Part shown: piece by piece, positions 50,182 to 59,226 of the stretch
How the letters are laid out: the number at the start of each line of letters is the position of its first letter
Position numbering within the stretch: the first letter of the stretch is position 1
DNA from: DASREM01 sp035652095
GTDB taxonomy: Bacteria; Acidobacteriota; Terriglobia; Terriglobales; Acidobacteriaceae
Reading direction: 5' to 3'
Assembly (NCBI GenBank): GCA_035652095.1
Contig: DASREM010000013.1
Span: 248,001 to 312,000 of the forward strand
DNA: 64,000 nucleotides
Made by a program: the position numbers and the translations under genes
Notes under the pieces: model-generated
What the model was told of the DNA's origin: nothing
The model's database searches: none
The model's input: only the letters and a program-made list of their open reading frames with translations

Positions 50182-51378
50182 CTACTTCATCAGAACCGAG
50201 ACTCCCAGCGGAACCGTTCCGGCCGGCAGCCCGAGGTTAAACGGAGTGTGATTCTCGGCCACCGTGCCGTCAACCGCGATATCGAACACGTGCAGGACGC
50301 CAACCCGGTCGAGCACATAAAGGAACTTTCCGGTGGGATCAACCTTCATGTGCGTGGGCAGCGCGCCCGTACCGCTGACTGAGAGGTGCTGCAGCAGTTT
50401 GGGATTGGTGGTGGTGGTGGTGTCGTACACGCTGATGGTTCCCGATGCGGTCTCGGAAGTGTAGAGACGGTTCCCGGCGGCATTCATTGCCAGCCAGCAA
50501 ATGGCCATGCCTGTGTTGTTGACTTCGCGCAAGAACGTCATAGTGCCTGTGCTGTTGTAGCTATAAACACCAACCTGGTGCTGTGCCGGCAATCCAATGT
50601 AAAAGCCACGCACGTTCGGGATAGCCACGCCACCGACTATGACGGGGGCGGCTCCGGGAGGTGTCAGTGAGTTGACCACACTCATTGCACCAGCTCGGTT
50701 CAGGCTGTAGCTGGTGATGGTTTGCTTCATGAACTCCATTCCGAAGAACTGGACCGGTCCGTTCGGACGGAACAGAGCCTGGGCCGGCGAGGAACCAGCC
50801 GGAAGCGGAAAGTTGGTGGCGCTCTTGTTCAGTTTTCCTGCGGCGCTCACGGCAAAAGCGGTGTAGTTTGGATTCGTCGCCGTCTGTAACGGGTCAGAAT
50901 CCTTGTTGACCACCACCATCATGGAAACGCCGTTTCCGAGAGCGTTGTCACGATAGCCGATGCTGGCCGGTTGCGGGCCACCGGAAGCAAAAGGAGATCC
51001 CGCGTTGGGAGTCAGGGTTCCATCGGCATTGATCGTAAAAGAAGCGACCGTGTTGGAGTGCCCGTTGACGGCGAACAAGAGAGTTCCCGCGGCGTTGATC
51101 GCGACTTCCTGATCAGAATCCCATTGAAAGTCGGTGCCGCCCGCGGCGGGTCCGACTCCAGTGCCACCGGTCAAGAAAGGCGAACCGGCGAGAGGAGTCA
51201 AATTCCCCGCGCCATCATTTACCAGCGCGATAACTCCGTTCTGGTTGGCGGTGGTGATGTTGGCATTAATGTAAACCAGGTTTTGCTGCGCGGCAGCGCA
51301 GAGAGTGAAGACCAGCAGCGTCGCCGCCACCAGCAGGGTCGCGAACACAAATCGCCGGCTCGAATTGGCGATTGACAT
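50182..51378 (-). CDS. Secreted seven-bladed beta-propeller protein (lactonase-like)
   Basis: A 398-residue exported protein with a signal peptide (FVFATLLVAATLLVFTLCAAA). The rest is a series of propeller blades with the repeated motif of a turn, GTLLFAVNGHSNTVASFTIN, then DGTLT, and later GNRLYTSETASGTISVYD and GKFLYVLDRVGVLHVFDI. These resemble the 6-phosphogluconolactonase/YVTN propellers common in Acidobacteriota; catalytic residues cannot be assigned, so an enzymatic role is not shown. The start at ATG 51378 has AGGAGG 7 bases upstream. Confidence 0.78.
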   Translation of the reverse strand: MSIANSSRRFVFATLLVAATLLVFTLCAAAQQNLVYINANITTANQNGVIALVNDGAGNLTPLAGSPFLTGGTGVGPAAGGTDFQWDSDQEVAINAAGTLLFAVNGHSNTVASFTINADGTLTPNAGSPFASGGPQPASIGYRDNALGNGVSMMVVVNKDSDPLQTATNPNYTAFAVSAAGKLNKSATNFPLPAGSSPAQALFRPNGPVQFFGMEFMKQTITSYSLNRAGAMSVVNSLTPPGAAPVIVGGVAIPNVRGFYIGLPAQHQVGVYSYNSTGTMTFLREVNNTGMAICWLAMNAAGNRLYTSETASGTISVYDTTTTTNPKLLQHLSVSGTGALPTHMKVDPTGKFLYVLDRVGVLHVFDIAVDGTVAENHTPFNLGLPAGTVPLGVSVLMK

Positions 51379-51766
51379 TGGAATGCCTCCTTGAATTTTC
51401 GGAACAGCTGCAGTGCGCATTGGAATCGGTTCGCGATCGCTCCGGAAGGGGGGTCACTCAACCACAAAACTACCGAAGGCCACAGACGAACCCAGAGGGG
51501 TACAAGGATGCACGGTCTGTTATTGAATTAAAAGAGGCAGAAAGACTCTATGCACAAAAGTGACACTTTTGCGCATTGGCTTGTATCATGGCGGACTGGA
51601 CAATGGATCTGTTTTCTGAAAATCAGAGCGGAGTCGGCCCATTTTCGCCGAGAGAGAACTCGGCGATTTGCCCAGGCTTGCTCACGAAACGTTGGCATCT
51701 ACGTCCACTCCTAGTACAGTTGCGTCTCCCGCGATTCATCGCACAGTTCATGAGGAGCATGTTTGC
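51379..51766. promoter_or_regulatory. Divergent intergenic region with a near-palindrome
   Basis: About 390 bases between the leftward propeller gene and the rightward LolA-like gene. Apart from the 25-bp near-palindrome at 51551-51575 I see no conserved site. The short frame at 51576-51782 has no ribosome site and no family resemblance, and runs into the LolA-like gene. Confidence 0.5.
51551..51575. promoter_or_regulatory. 25-bp near-perfect palindrome, candidate operator
   Basis: The left arm tgcacaaaagtg (51551-51562) and right arm cacttttgcgca (51564-51575) match in 11 of 12 positions around a central A. It lies about 190 bases upstream of the LolA-like gene and could bind a dimeric regulator or form a hairpin in RNA. 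Confidence 0.45.
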
Positions 51767-52513
51767 ATGCGCATTCGCATAGCGTCAGTTGTGTTCGTGT
51801 TTCTTTTCTCGGCACTTGCCTTTTCCCAAACCGCAGAGGAACTGGTGAATAAGAACATTCAGGCTAAGGGCGGCCTGGAGAAGATCAAGGCCATTAAGAG
51901 CGTTCGCATGGTCGGACGCCTCACCGGTCCAGGCGGGTTCACGGCGAGTGTGGGCCAGGAGAATTCGCGCCCAAACCTGGTGCTCCAGACATTCACACTG
52001 CAAGGGCTGACCGCGGTGCAAGCCTACGACGGCACGACCGGCTGGCAAATTCAACCGTTCGGCGGCCACAAAGATCCGCAATTGATGGGTGAGGACGATT
52101 TGCGCGATCTGCAAATCGCGTCCGATTTCGATGGTCCCCTGGTGGATTACAAGGAGAAGGGCAATACGGTTGAATTCCTTGGCCACGACATTGTGGACGG
52201 AGACGATGCCCTGCGCCTAAAGGTGACCTTGAAGAATGGCGACCTGATCTACTACTACCTCGACCCCGATACCTTCCTCGAAATTCGCACCCAAGTGCAG
52301 GAATTCATTCGCGGACAGGTAAGAGAAAATCAGACAGACCTGGGCTCCTACAAACCGGTGAATGGTGTGATGTATCCCTTTTCGATCACCTCCGGTCCCA
52401 AGAACGATCCCAACAACACTGCTACCACGACGGTCGAAAAGATCGAAGTCAACGTTCCCATTCCCGGGGCGGATTTTGATGTGCCTGCCAGCCTCAAGCA
52501 AGCAGCGAAGTAA
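51767..52513 (+). CDS. Secreted LolA-like / lipoprotein-sorting-type protein
   Basis: A 248-residue exported protein with a signal peptide (MRIRIASVVFVFLFSALAFS). The mature part begins TAEELVNKNIQAKGGLEKIK and continues with beta strands such as VRMVGRLTGPGGFTASVGQE and AYDGTTGWQIQPFGG, the pattern of the LolA/LolB fold used by outer-membrane lipoprotein sorting and related lipid-binding proteins. It is not a close LolA. ATG 51767 has GGAG at a 9-base spacing; the longer frame from 51668 lies upstream of the signal peptide. It ends 47 bases before the BNR gene, probably in one operon. Confidence 0.75.
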   Translation: MRIRIASVVFVFLFSALAFSQTAEELVNKNIQAKGGLEKIKAIKSVRMVGRLTGPGGFTASVGQENSRPNLVLQTFTLQGLTAVQAYDGTTGWQIQPFGGHKDPQLMGEDDLRDLQIASDFDGPLVDYKEKGNTVEFLGHDIVDGDDALRLKVTLKNGDLIYYYLDPDTFLEIRTQVQEFIRGQVRENQTDLGSYKPVNGVMYPFSITSGPKNDPNNTATTTVEKIEVNVPIPGADFDVPASLKQAAK

Positions 52514-52560
52514 CAAAAGCGTGATGGACGCTAAATTTTCAAGTACGAGGATTTCTTCTG

Positions 52561-55500
52561 ATGATCTCATTCGCCCGCTGTGAATCACATCCAGTTCTCA
52601 ATGTGGTTGCTTTGCTGAGTCTTATAGCGACCGCCTTCGCCCAGCAGCCCGTCAAGTTCGACTCCGCGACCATTTCCGGTTTGCCGGCACGCAACATCGG
52701 CTCGGCAACCATGAGCGGACGCGTGGCCGCGATCGATGCGATCAGCCAGAACGGCCGTCTCACGATTTTCGTGGGCTCCGCGAGCGGCGGGGTATGGAAA
52801 TCGGTCAACGGGGGGACGACCTTCAAGCCGGTGTTCGACCGTCAAGCGGTGCAATCCATCGGAGCGGTCGCCATCGACCCGTCGAATCCGAAGGTGGTGT
52901 GGGTTGGCACGGGTGAATCCTGGGTACGCAACAGCGTGTCGGTCGGAGATGGCCTGTACAAGTCCACCGACGGCGGCGAGAACTGGGACAACGTGGGCCT
53001 GCATGACTCCGAGCACATCGCCAAGATCCTGGTAGACCCGAAAGATGGAAACAACGTGCTGGTCTGCGCCACCGGCCATCTTTGGAACGACAACGATGAG
53101 CGTGGCGTATACAAAACTTCCGATGGCGGGAAAACCTGGAAGAAGGTCCTGGGTGGACCGAACGGGTCCACAGGATGCGGCATGATGGCCATGAGCCGCA
53201 ACGATCCGAAGACGATTTATGCATCGTTATGGGACTTCCGGCGGCAAGGCTGGACCTTCCGGTCCGGCGGGCCCGGGAGCGGAATTTTCAAGTCGGCCGA
53301 TGGCGGCGACACCTGGAGCGAAATTACCGACAGCAACAGCAAGGGTCTTCCCGAAAAGCCGTGGGGCAGAGTAGCTGTCGCGGTGGCGCCATCCAAGCCA
53401 CAGGTGGTTTACGCCAACATTGAATCGAAGAAGAGCGCTCTTTACCGCTCCGATGATGGCGGAAAAAACTGGACTCGGCTCGATGCCAGCCGCTTCGTGA
53501 TCTGGCGTCCTTTTTACTTCGGCAATCTGATTGTTGATCCCAAGGACGAGAAGAAAATCTTTAAACCCGACGGGCCACTGCTACTCAGCGTCAACGGAGG
53601 AACCAGCTTCAGCATCGTGTCCAACGCCGCGCACGGGGATTTTCACGATGTCTGGATCGATCCGGGCAATTCCAACATAGTCTATGCCGGGGACGACGGC
53701 GGGGTCTGGCGCAGCGATGACGGCGGAACGCGCTGGAAACATCAACTCAATCTCCCGGTTTCGCAGTTCTATCACGTGAGCGTTGACAACGCGGACCCTT
53801 ACCACGTGTACGGTGGACTGCAGGACAACTCTGCATGGGTGGGAGATTCGTCTTATCCGGGAGGCATCACCAACGCGCAATGGGAGAACATGTACAACGG
53901 CGACGGATTCTGGATGTTCGAAGACCCATCCGATCCGGCTTACATCTATGCTGAGTCGCAAGGCGGCGAAATCGGGCGCATCAACCGTTACACCCACGAG
54001 GCGCGCAGCATCAAGCCGCTTCCCAACTATGGCGAGAAGAAGCTGCGCTTTAACTGGAATGCTCCGATACACATGAGTCCGAATGAAAAAGGGACGATTT
54101 ACATCGGGGCGCAATATCTTTTCCGGTCGCGCGATCATGGACAGACCTGGGAGCGCATCTCTCCGGACCTGACCACGAACGATCCCGAGAAGCAGAAGCA
54201 GGAAGAGTCCGGTGGTGTCACCATCGATAATTCCTCGGCCGAAATGCACACCAGCATCTATTCGATTTCGGAATCGCCAAAAAATGGGCAAATCATCTGG
54301 GTGGGAACCGACGACGGTAATTTACAAGTGACGCAGGACGGAGCAAAGAACTGGACGAACGTGGTTGGCAATGTACCCGGCCTGCCCAAAGCGTCATGGG
54401 TGTCGACGGTCGTAGCCAGTCGCTTCGACGCCAATGCTGCCTACGCTACTTTCGATCGGCATACCTTTGGCGATCTCAAGCCGTATGCCTACAAGACCAC
54501 AGACCTGGGCAAGACCTGGACCGCGTTAAACGTTGATGGGGTCCGCGGGTACGCGCACGTGATCACCGAAGATACCCAGAACCCCAACCTGCTCTTCCTC
54601 GGGACCGAATTTGGACTGTGGATTTCCGTGGATGGCGGACAGCGCTGGGGCGAATACAAGGGCACCGATTTCCCGTCGGTTGCGGTGCGTGACATCGTGG
54701 TGCACCCGCGAGAGTCCGACCTGGTGCTTGCAACCCATGGCCGCGGCATTTGGATTGTGGACGACATCTCCCCCCTGCGCGCTCTGACACCGGAGATGAT
54801 GGAAAAACCTGCGGCATTGATTCAAGGCCGGCAGGTTTATCAATACCTGAACTCGAACGGCGGATGGCCGACAGGGGACGAGGCATTTGTCGGCACCAGC
54901 AGGCCGGAAGACGCTCAGATCACCTACTACCAGAAGAGCCGCCATATTTTTGGCGACTTGAAAATAGAAATCCTCGACGCCGATGGAAAGGTCATTGACA
55001 CGGTCCCTGGCAGCAAGCATCGTGGGGTGAACCGGACAACGTGGTCCATGCGGTTAAAGCCTCCGGCAGTACCGCCGGCAGCCAGCGCGTTGTTCGAGGC
55101 CACACAAGGCCCGCGTGTCATGCCGGGAACCTACTCGGTCAAGTTGACCAAAGGGGACCAGGTTTACACCGAGCCCCTCAAAGTGGAACTGGACCCCCGG
55201 GCGAAGTTCACGATCGAAGATCGCAAGGTGCAGTATGAACTCGCGATGAAGGTCTACAAACTCCTCGAACACATGACTTACGCCGTGGATTCTATCGAAG
55301 GAGTCCGTGACGGGGCCAAGGCGCGCGCGGCCAAGCTGCAGGAGAAAGATCCCCTGCGGGCAAAACTGCAACAACTTGCCGATTCATCCGATCAGGTTCG
55401 TTCCAAGATTGTGGCCACCAAGGAAGGTGGCATGATCACGGGAGAAGAGCGGATCCGTGAACATCTCGGCCAACTCTACGGAAGCGTAAATCAATACGAA

Positions 55501-55743
55501 GGAAGACCGGGAGACTACCAGGCGGCCCGCGCCGATTCGCTCGGTCGCGAACTCGAGGACGTGATTGTCGAATTCAAACAGCTTACCGACAGAGAACTCG
55601 CGTCCATTAATTCCTCGCTTCGGAAGAAGAAAATGCAACCCATCTCTGTGCTGACCGAAACTGACTGGCAAAAGATGCGCGAGCAACAGGGCGGCACCGC
55701 GCATGGCGGAAGTATTCAGCGCGGGATGCACGAAGTGGACTAA
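52561..55743 (+). CDS. Large secreted BNR/VPS10-type propeller protein
   Basis: A 1060-residue exported protein with a signal peptide (to ATAFAQQ). Repeated Asp-box (BNR) motifs S.DGG..W occur many times: GLYKSTDGGENWDNV, GVYKTSDGGKTWKKVL, GIFKSADGGDTWSEI, ALYRSDDGGKNWTRL and GVWRSDDGGTRWKHQL. These build one or two sortilin/sialidase-like propellers over residues 50-750. The last 200 residues are helical (KVQYELAMKVYKLLEHMTYAV onward). Such proteins are widespread in Acidobacteriota and often annotated as glycosyl hydrolases, but no sialidase catalytic set is evident. A strong terminator follows. Confidence 0.82.
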   Translation: MISFARCESHPVLNVVALLSLIATAFAQQPVKFDSATISGLPARNIGSATMSGRVAAIDAISQNGRLTIFVGSASGGVWKSVNGGTTFKPVFDRQAVQSIGAVAIDPSNPKVVWVGTGESWVRNSVSVGDGLYKSTDGGENWDNVGLHDSEHIAKILVDPKDGNNVLVCATGHLWNDNDERGVYKTSDGGKTWKKVLGGPNGSTGCGMMAMSRNDPKTIYASLWDFRRQGWTFRSGGPGSGIFKSADGGDTWSEITDSNSKGLPEKPWGRVAVAVAPSKPQVVYANIESKKSALYRSDDGGKNWTRLDASRFVIWRPFYFGNLIVDPKDEKKIFKPDGPLLLSVNGGTSFSIVSNAAHGDFHDVWIDPGNSNIVYAGDDGGVWRSDDGGTRWKHQLNLPVSQFYHVSVDNADPYHVYGGLQDNSAWVGDSSYPGGITNAQWENMYNGDGFWMFEDPSDPAYIYAESQGGEIGRINRYTHEARSIKPLPNYGEKKLRFNWNAPIHMSPNEKGTIYIGAQYLFRSRDHGQTWERISPDLTTNDPEKQKQEESGGVTIDNSSAEMHTSIYSISESPKNGQIIWVGTDDGNLQVTQDGAKNWTNVVGNVPGLPKASWVSTVVASRFDANAAYATFDRHTFGDLKPYAYKTTDLGKTWTALNVDGVRGYAHVITEDTQNPNLLFLGTEFGLWISVDGGQRWGEYKGTDFPSVAVRDIVVHPRESDLVLATHGRGIWIVDDISPLRALTPEMMEKPAALIQGRQVYQYLNSNGGWPTGDEAFVGTSRPEDAQITYYQKSRHIFGDLKIEILDADGKVIDTVPGSKHRGVNRTTWSMRLKPPAVPPAASALFEATQGPRVMPGTYSVKLTKGDQVYTEPLKVELDPRAKFTIEDRKVQYELAMKVYKLLEHMTYAVDSIEGVRDGAKARAAKLQEKDPLRAKLQQLADSSDQVRSKIVATKEGGMITGEERIREHLGQLYGSVNQYEGRPGDYQAARADSLGRELEDVIVEFKQLTDRELASINSSLRKKKMQPISVLTETDWQKMREQQGGTAHGGSIQRGMHEVD

Positions 55744-55762
55744 CGTCGGTACAGTCAGTTTT

Positions 55763-55797
55763 AAGGCGGAGATCCATCGGATCTCCGCCTTTTGTTT
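55763..55797 (+). terminator. Rho-independent terminator after the BNR gene
   Basis: Perfect 13-bp stem (aaggcggagatcc / ggatctccgcctt) with a 3-base loop, followed by ttgtttg and more T, 19 bases past the stop. Confidence 0.9.
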
Positions 55798-55899
55798 GTT
55801 TTCCTGCTCGCCAATTCGAAATTTCTGTTGCTTGAACCTGTTTATAATCCTCAACTGCATTTATTCTGAACGGTCGTTCTATGTTGCCGAACTGTGCCG

Positions 55900-57156
55900 A
55901 TGAGATTCCTAAAGCGTTGGAGAACCCGGCTCTTGTTGTTCTTCGCGGTGGTTGGCCCGGGATTCATCACGGCAAACGTGGACAACGATGCCAATGGCAT
56001 CTACACGTACTCGGCCGCGGGGGCTCAGTTCGGGCACATGTTGTTGTGGACCATGGTCCCGATCACGGTCGCGCTGATCGTGGTGCAGGAAATTTGTGCG
56101 CGCATGGGGGCGGTCACCGGCAAGGGCCTGAGCGACCTGATTCGCGAGGAATTCGGCCTTCGCATTACCTTTTTCATGATGCTGGGCATCCTGGTGATCA
56201 ACTTCGGAAACGTGGTAGGAGAGTTTGCCGGCATCGCGGGCAGCCTCGAGCTGTTCGGTTTGTCCAAGTACATTACCGTTCCCGTTTGCGCCGTTATTGT
56301 CTGGCTGATCGTTGTAAAGGGCCAATACAAGAGCGTTGAGAAGGTCTTTTTGGCGGCCTCCTTCTTTTACGTTACCTATATTTTTGCGGGCATTCTGGCC
56401 AAACCGGCGTGGATCGATGCCTTGATCACGACCGTGAAGCCCGCACCGTTAAGAATGTTTCGTCAGCAGGACTACCTCTACATGGTGATCGGGGTTGCGG
56501 GAACTACCATCGCCCCATGGATGCAGTTCTACCTGCAATCTTCCATCGTTGAGAAGGGTGTTACTCGGCGTCACTACAAAGCTTCGCAGATCGATGTGAT
56601 CGCAGGCTGCATCTTCACCGACGTTGTGGCCTGGTTCATTATCGTGGCTTGCGCCGCGACTCTTTACGCACACGGCTACCACAACATCTCAGACGCAAAG
56701 GACGCAGCACAGGCCCTGCGCCCCCTGGCCGGGGACTACGCCTACATTCTTTTTGCGATGGGACTGTTCAACGCGTCGCTCTTCGCGGCGTCCATCCTGC
56801 CGCTCTCAACCGCCTACACGGTGTGTGAAGGGTTAGGCTTTGAGTCCGGAGTAGGGAAACGCTTCAGTGAAGCCCCCGTTTTCTACTGGCTGTACACAAT
56901 CTTGATTGTTGCCGGGGGCGGAGTCATTCTCATCCCCAACTTGCCTTTAGTGAAGATCTCGATCCTGTCGCAGGTGGTGAATGGAATCGCGGTTCCCCCG
57001 GTGCTGATCTTCATGTTGCTGCTGGTCAACAAGAAAGATCTCATGGGCGAATATGTAAATTCCCGGCTCTACAACGTCGTGGCCTGGGGGCTCACGATCG
57101 TGATGACCATTCTGAGCGTGCTTTGGTTATGGACGTTGAGGGGTTCTGGCGCCTGA
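55900..57156 (+). CDS. Atypical NRAMP-family divalent metal transporter
   Basis: A 418-residue membrane protein with about eleven transmembrane segments and the NRAMP fold. The first helix reads VVGPGFITANVDNDANG (Asp28, Asn29, Asp30), where classical Mn/Fe transporters have DPGN. The sixth helix has GTTIAPWMQFYLQSS (about residues 201-215) instead of the metal-binding MPH motif. Loss of the TM6 Met is a feature of NRAMP-related proteins outside the Mn/Fe clade, some of which carry Mg, so the ion is uncertain. GTG 55894 or ATG 55900 may be the start; neither has a ribosome site. Confidence 0.8.
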   Translation: MRFLKRWRTRLLLFFAVVGPGFITANVDNDANGIYTYSAAGAQFGHMLLWTMVPITVALIVVQEICARMGAVTGKGLSDLIREEFGLRITFFMMLGILVINFGNVVGEFAGIAGSLELFGLSKYITVPVCAVIVWLIVVKGQYKSVEKVFLAASFFYVTYIFAGILAKPAWIDALITTVKPAPLRMFRQQDYLYMVIGVAGTTIAPWMQFYLQSSIVEKGVTRRHYKASQIDVIAGCIFTDVVAWFIIVACAATLYAHGYHNISDAKDAAQALRPLAGDYAYILFAMGLFNASLFAASILPLSTAYTVCEGLGFESGVGKRFSEAPVFYWLYTILIVAGGGVILIPNLPLVKISILSQVVNGIAVPPVLIFMLLLVNKKDLMGEYVNSRLYNVVAWGLTIVMTILSVLWLWTLRGSGA

Positions 57157-57238
57157 GCCGCCCTTTTTGCTTGCGGATAACTCTTTCCCACATGTCTGCC
57201 TTCCAATATACTGACTTCATCTCCGGGCGGTGTGGGCT

Positions 57239-58285
57239 ATGGCATTTGCTCTCGTTCGGCTTCTCGGGACCGCGCTTCTTCTGGGCGCGTTCACCTCAGC
57301 TCAGACTGCTCCTGCCGTGAAGACTTACCATGATGGAAGCATCCGGGACATTGGTGCGGTCGGAAACCGCAATGTCGGGTGCGGCCGCGGCGTTGGCAAT
57401 TGGTACAGTCTGGACCGTCAGATTGCGATGGGCAGGGAATATTCGCAGCAGGTAGAGTCCACCAGCAGATTAATTACCGACCCGGTGATCACGGAATATA
57501 TCAACCGCCTGGGCCAAAACCTGGTCCGCAACTCCGATTCGCAGGTTCCTTTCACCATCAAGGTTGTGGACACCGATGACGTGAACGCGTTCGCCTTGCC
57601 GGGGGGATTTTTCTACGTCGACTCGGGATTGATTGCTGCCGCCGACAACGAAGCAGAACTGGCAGGGGTCATGGCCCACGAGATCGCGCACGTGGCAGCG
57701 TGCCATGCGGCCCGCGAAAATACCCGTGGACAGTTGATGAACTTGGCGTCCATCCCGCTCATCTTTGTCGGCGGAGGCATCGGCTACGCCGCCCAGAACC
57801 TGGCAGGCCTGGCCTTTCCGATGACGTTTCTGAGATTTTCCCGGTCATTTGAGACCGAGGCAGATTTCCTGGGCGTCGAATACCTTTACAAAGCCGGCTA
57901 CGATCCCCAGGCCTTCACTTCATTCTTCGAGAAGATCAAGGTGCTTGAGAAGCAGAAGCCCGGCTTTATAGCCAAGGCGTTCGAAACTCATCCCCAGACG
58001 CCGGATCGAATTGCCAAGTCACAAAAGGAAATCGATACGCTGTTGCCGCCGCGAGATCAGTACAAGGTGGACACTTCGGAGTTTCAAACCGTCAAGGCTC
58101 GATTGACTGCGCTGGAAGACCGGCATCGGATTGACGGTGGCAATGATGGCTCTCGTCCCACCTTGCGGCGCAGAACCACAAGTTCCACTGCCCCTGCCGA
58201 GTCAGGCGGCCAGGATGACGACGGAAGACCAACTCTGAAGCGCCGCACCCCCGAGCTTCCGAGCTCCGCGCCCGCGCCGAATTAG
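57239..58285 (+). CDS. Secreted M48 family metalloprotease
   Basis: A 348-residue periplasmic peptidase with a signal peptide (FALVRLLGTALLLGAFTSAQ). The zinc motif is HEIAH (His147, Glu148, His151) in GVMAHEIAHVAACHA, and the third ligand Glu lies in SFETEADFLGVEYL, as in the BepA/LoiP/HtpX group. The core is preceded by VNAFALPGGFFYVDSGLI, also diagnostic. Members degrade misfolded outer-membrane proteins. Unlike BepA it has no TPR region; instead the last 90 residues are Ser/Pro/Arg-rich. ATG 57239 is preferred to a GTG at 57230. The stop overlaps the Nudix stop by four bases. Confidence 0.88.
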   Translation: MAFALVRLLGTALLLGAFTSAQTAPAVKTYHDGSIRDIGAVGNRNVGCGRGVGNWYSLDRQIAMGREYSQQVESTSRLITDPVITEYINRLGQNLVRNSDSQVPFTIKVVDTDDVNAFALPGGFFYVDSGLIAAADNEAELAGVMAHEIAHVAACHAARENTRGQLMNLASIPLIFVGGGIGYAAQNLAGLAFPMTFLRFSRSFETEADFLGVEYLYKAGYDPQAFTSFFEKIKVLEKQKPGFIAKAFETHPQTPDRIAKSQKEIDTLLPPRDQYKVDTSEFQTVKARLTALEDRHRIDGGNDGSRPTLRRRTTSSTAPAESGGQDDDGRPTLKRRTPELPSSAPAPN

Positions 58286-58686
58286 AGAATCTTGCCCTCG
58301 GCCAAGGATTGCACCAGAGTCAAGTCTGCCTCCAGGAAGTCAAATGACGGCAGGTCAGAGAACTCAGCCCAGCGAATGTCCTTGAAGATGCGGTTTTCGA
58401 GCAGTCCCTGATACGAACGCACCGCGAAGAATCGGAGTTCGACGGCCCCTCCGCCCCGATATTCATGGCGAATCCGCGCCACCTCTTCACCAATTTGAGC
58501 GACGATCCCAAGTTCCTCTTCCAGCTCCCGGCGAAGCGCGTCACGCGGTTGCTCGCCTTCTTCGATTTTTCCTCCTGGGAACTCCCACTTCAAAGGCATG
58601 GTCTGATACTTGGTGCGCTGGCAGATCAGGACCTTGCCATCCTGAAAGATGAGGCCGGCAACGACTTGTTTCACGACCGAAGGCAT
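58282..58686 (-). CDS. Nudix hydrolase (MutT-like)
   Basis: A 134-residue Nudix enzyme with a complete Nudix box at residues 38-60: GG.....E.......RELEEELG with the metal-binding Glu residues. The strand before it (VLICQRTKYQTMPLKWEFPGG) and the length match MutT/CTP pyrophosphohydrolase-type enzymes that clean oxidised nucleotides. The protein starts at ATG 58686 with GGAGG just 3 bases upstream, an unusually short spacing; a TTG start at 58749 also exists. It is the last gene of a leftward trio with the GAF protein and the BtuF-like gene. Confidence 0.87.
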   Translation of the reverse strand: MPSVVKQVVAGLIFQDGKVLICQRTKYQTMPLKWEFPGGKIEEGEQPRDALRRELEEELGIVAQIGEEVARIRHEYRGGGAVELRFFAVRSYQGLLENRIFKDIRWAEFSDLPSFDFLEADLTLVQSLAEGKIL

Positions 58687-58717
58687 GCGCCTCCGTCGTT
58701 GGCCAACTTTGTGGCTG

Positions 58718-59212
58718 TCATTTTGTGGAGCGTTCCAGGGATTTGCCAACTAAGGAAGCACAATGTTCGACCAGATCGCGGTCTTCGGCACCGAAGGCGG
58801 CGGGAAAGTGGCTGTCAATGTCCAGTTCGCCGGCGACCTGGCCGTGGACAAAAACCGGAACTACGATCTCAGACTTGGTCTCGATGGAACAGGCGAGATA
58901 TCGTACATCGCTGCTGACATCGTCTACGATCACGGTCTCGCCACTCGAAGCGGCCGCTCCGCAGATACCCTGGTTCAGCGGAATCCGGGTATGCGGCGTC
59001 ATGGCGCCTTCGAATGCGCCGAGCACCAGCATCGGAGGCTGCGCAGCCGTGACAGACTTCTCGATCATATAGAAGCCGACCCAGTTGTATTTCAGCATCT
59101 GCCCGTGTAGCAGCTTGACGATGGCAGACATGAGTTGGTCCGAACTCTTGGCTTCTCGCGCCAGTCGGTCGGCTTCCTGTTTCACTTCCTCGGCTTTGGA
59201 GGTCGTAGCCAT
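58718..59212 (-). CDS. GAF domain protein, free-methionine-(R)-sulfoxide reductase-like
   Basis: A 164-residue single GAF domain that follows E. coli fRMsr (YebR) closely: KYNWVGFYMIEKS, MLVLGAFEGA, TRIPLNQGICGAA (Cys84), DVRYLACSIETKSEIVVPV (Cys108) and VAGELDIDS. Cys108 corresponds to the catalytic Cys118 and Cys84 to Cys94 of the E. coli enzyme. The E. coli Cys84 position is replaced by a Thr/Pro/His stretch (AMTPHTRIP), so only one resolving Cys remains. It would reduce free methionine sulfoxide in the cytoplasm. It is 14 bases downstream of the BtuF-like gene. Confidence 0.8.
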   Translation of the reverse strand: MATTSKAEEVKQEADRLAREAKSSDQLMSAIVKLLHGQMLKYNWVGFYMIEKSVTAAQPPMLVLGAFEGAMTPHTRIPLNQGICGAAASSGETVIVDDVSSDVRYLACSIETKSEIVVPVFVHGQVAGELDIDSHFPAAFGAEDRDLVEHCASLVGKSLERSTK

Positions 59213-59226
59213 GCAGCCAGTCTAAC

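Noticed and set aside
51551..51575. Possible sigma-54 promoter within the 25-bp near-palindrome
   Set aside because: TGACAC and TTTTGC are present, but the spacing between the -24 and -12 elements is too short.
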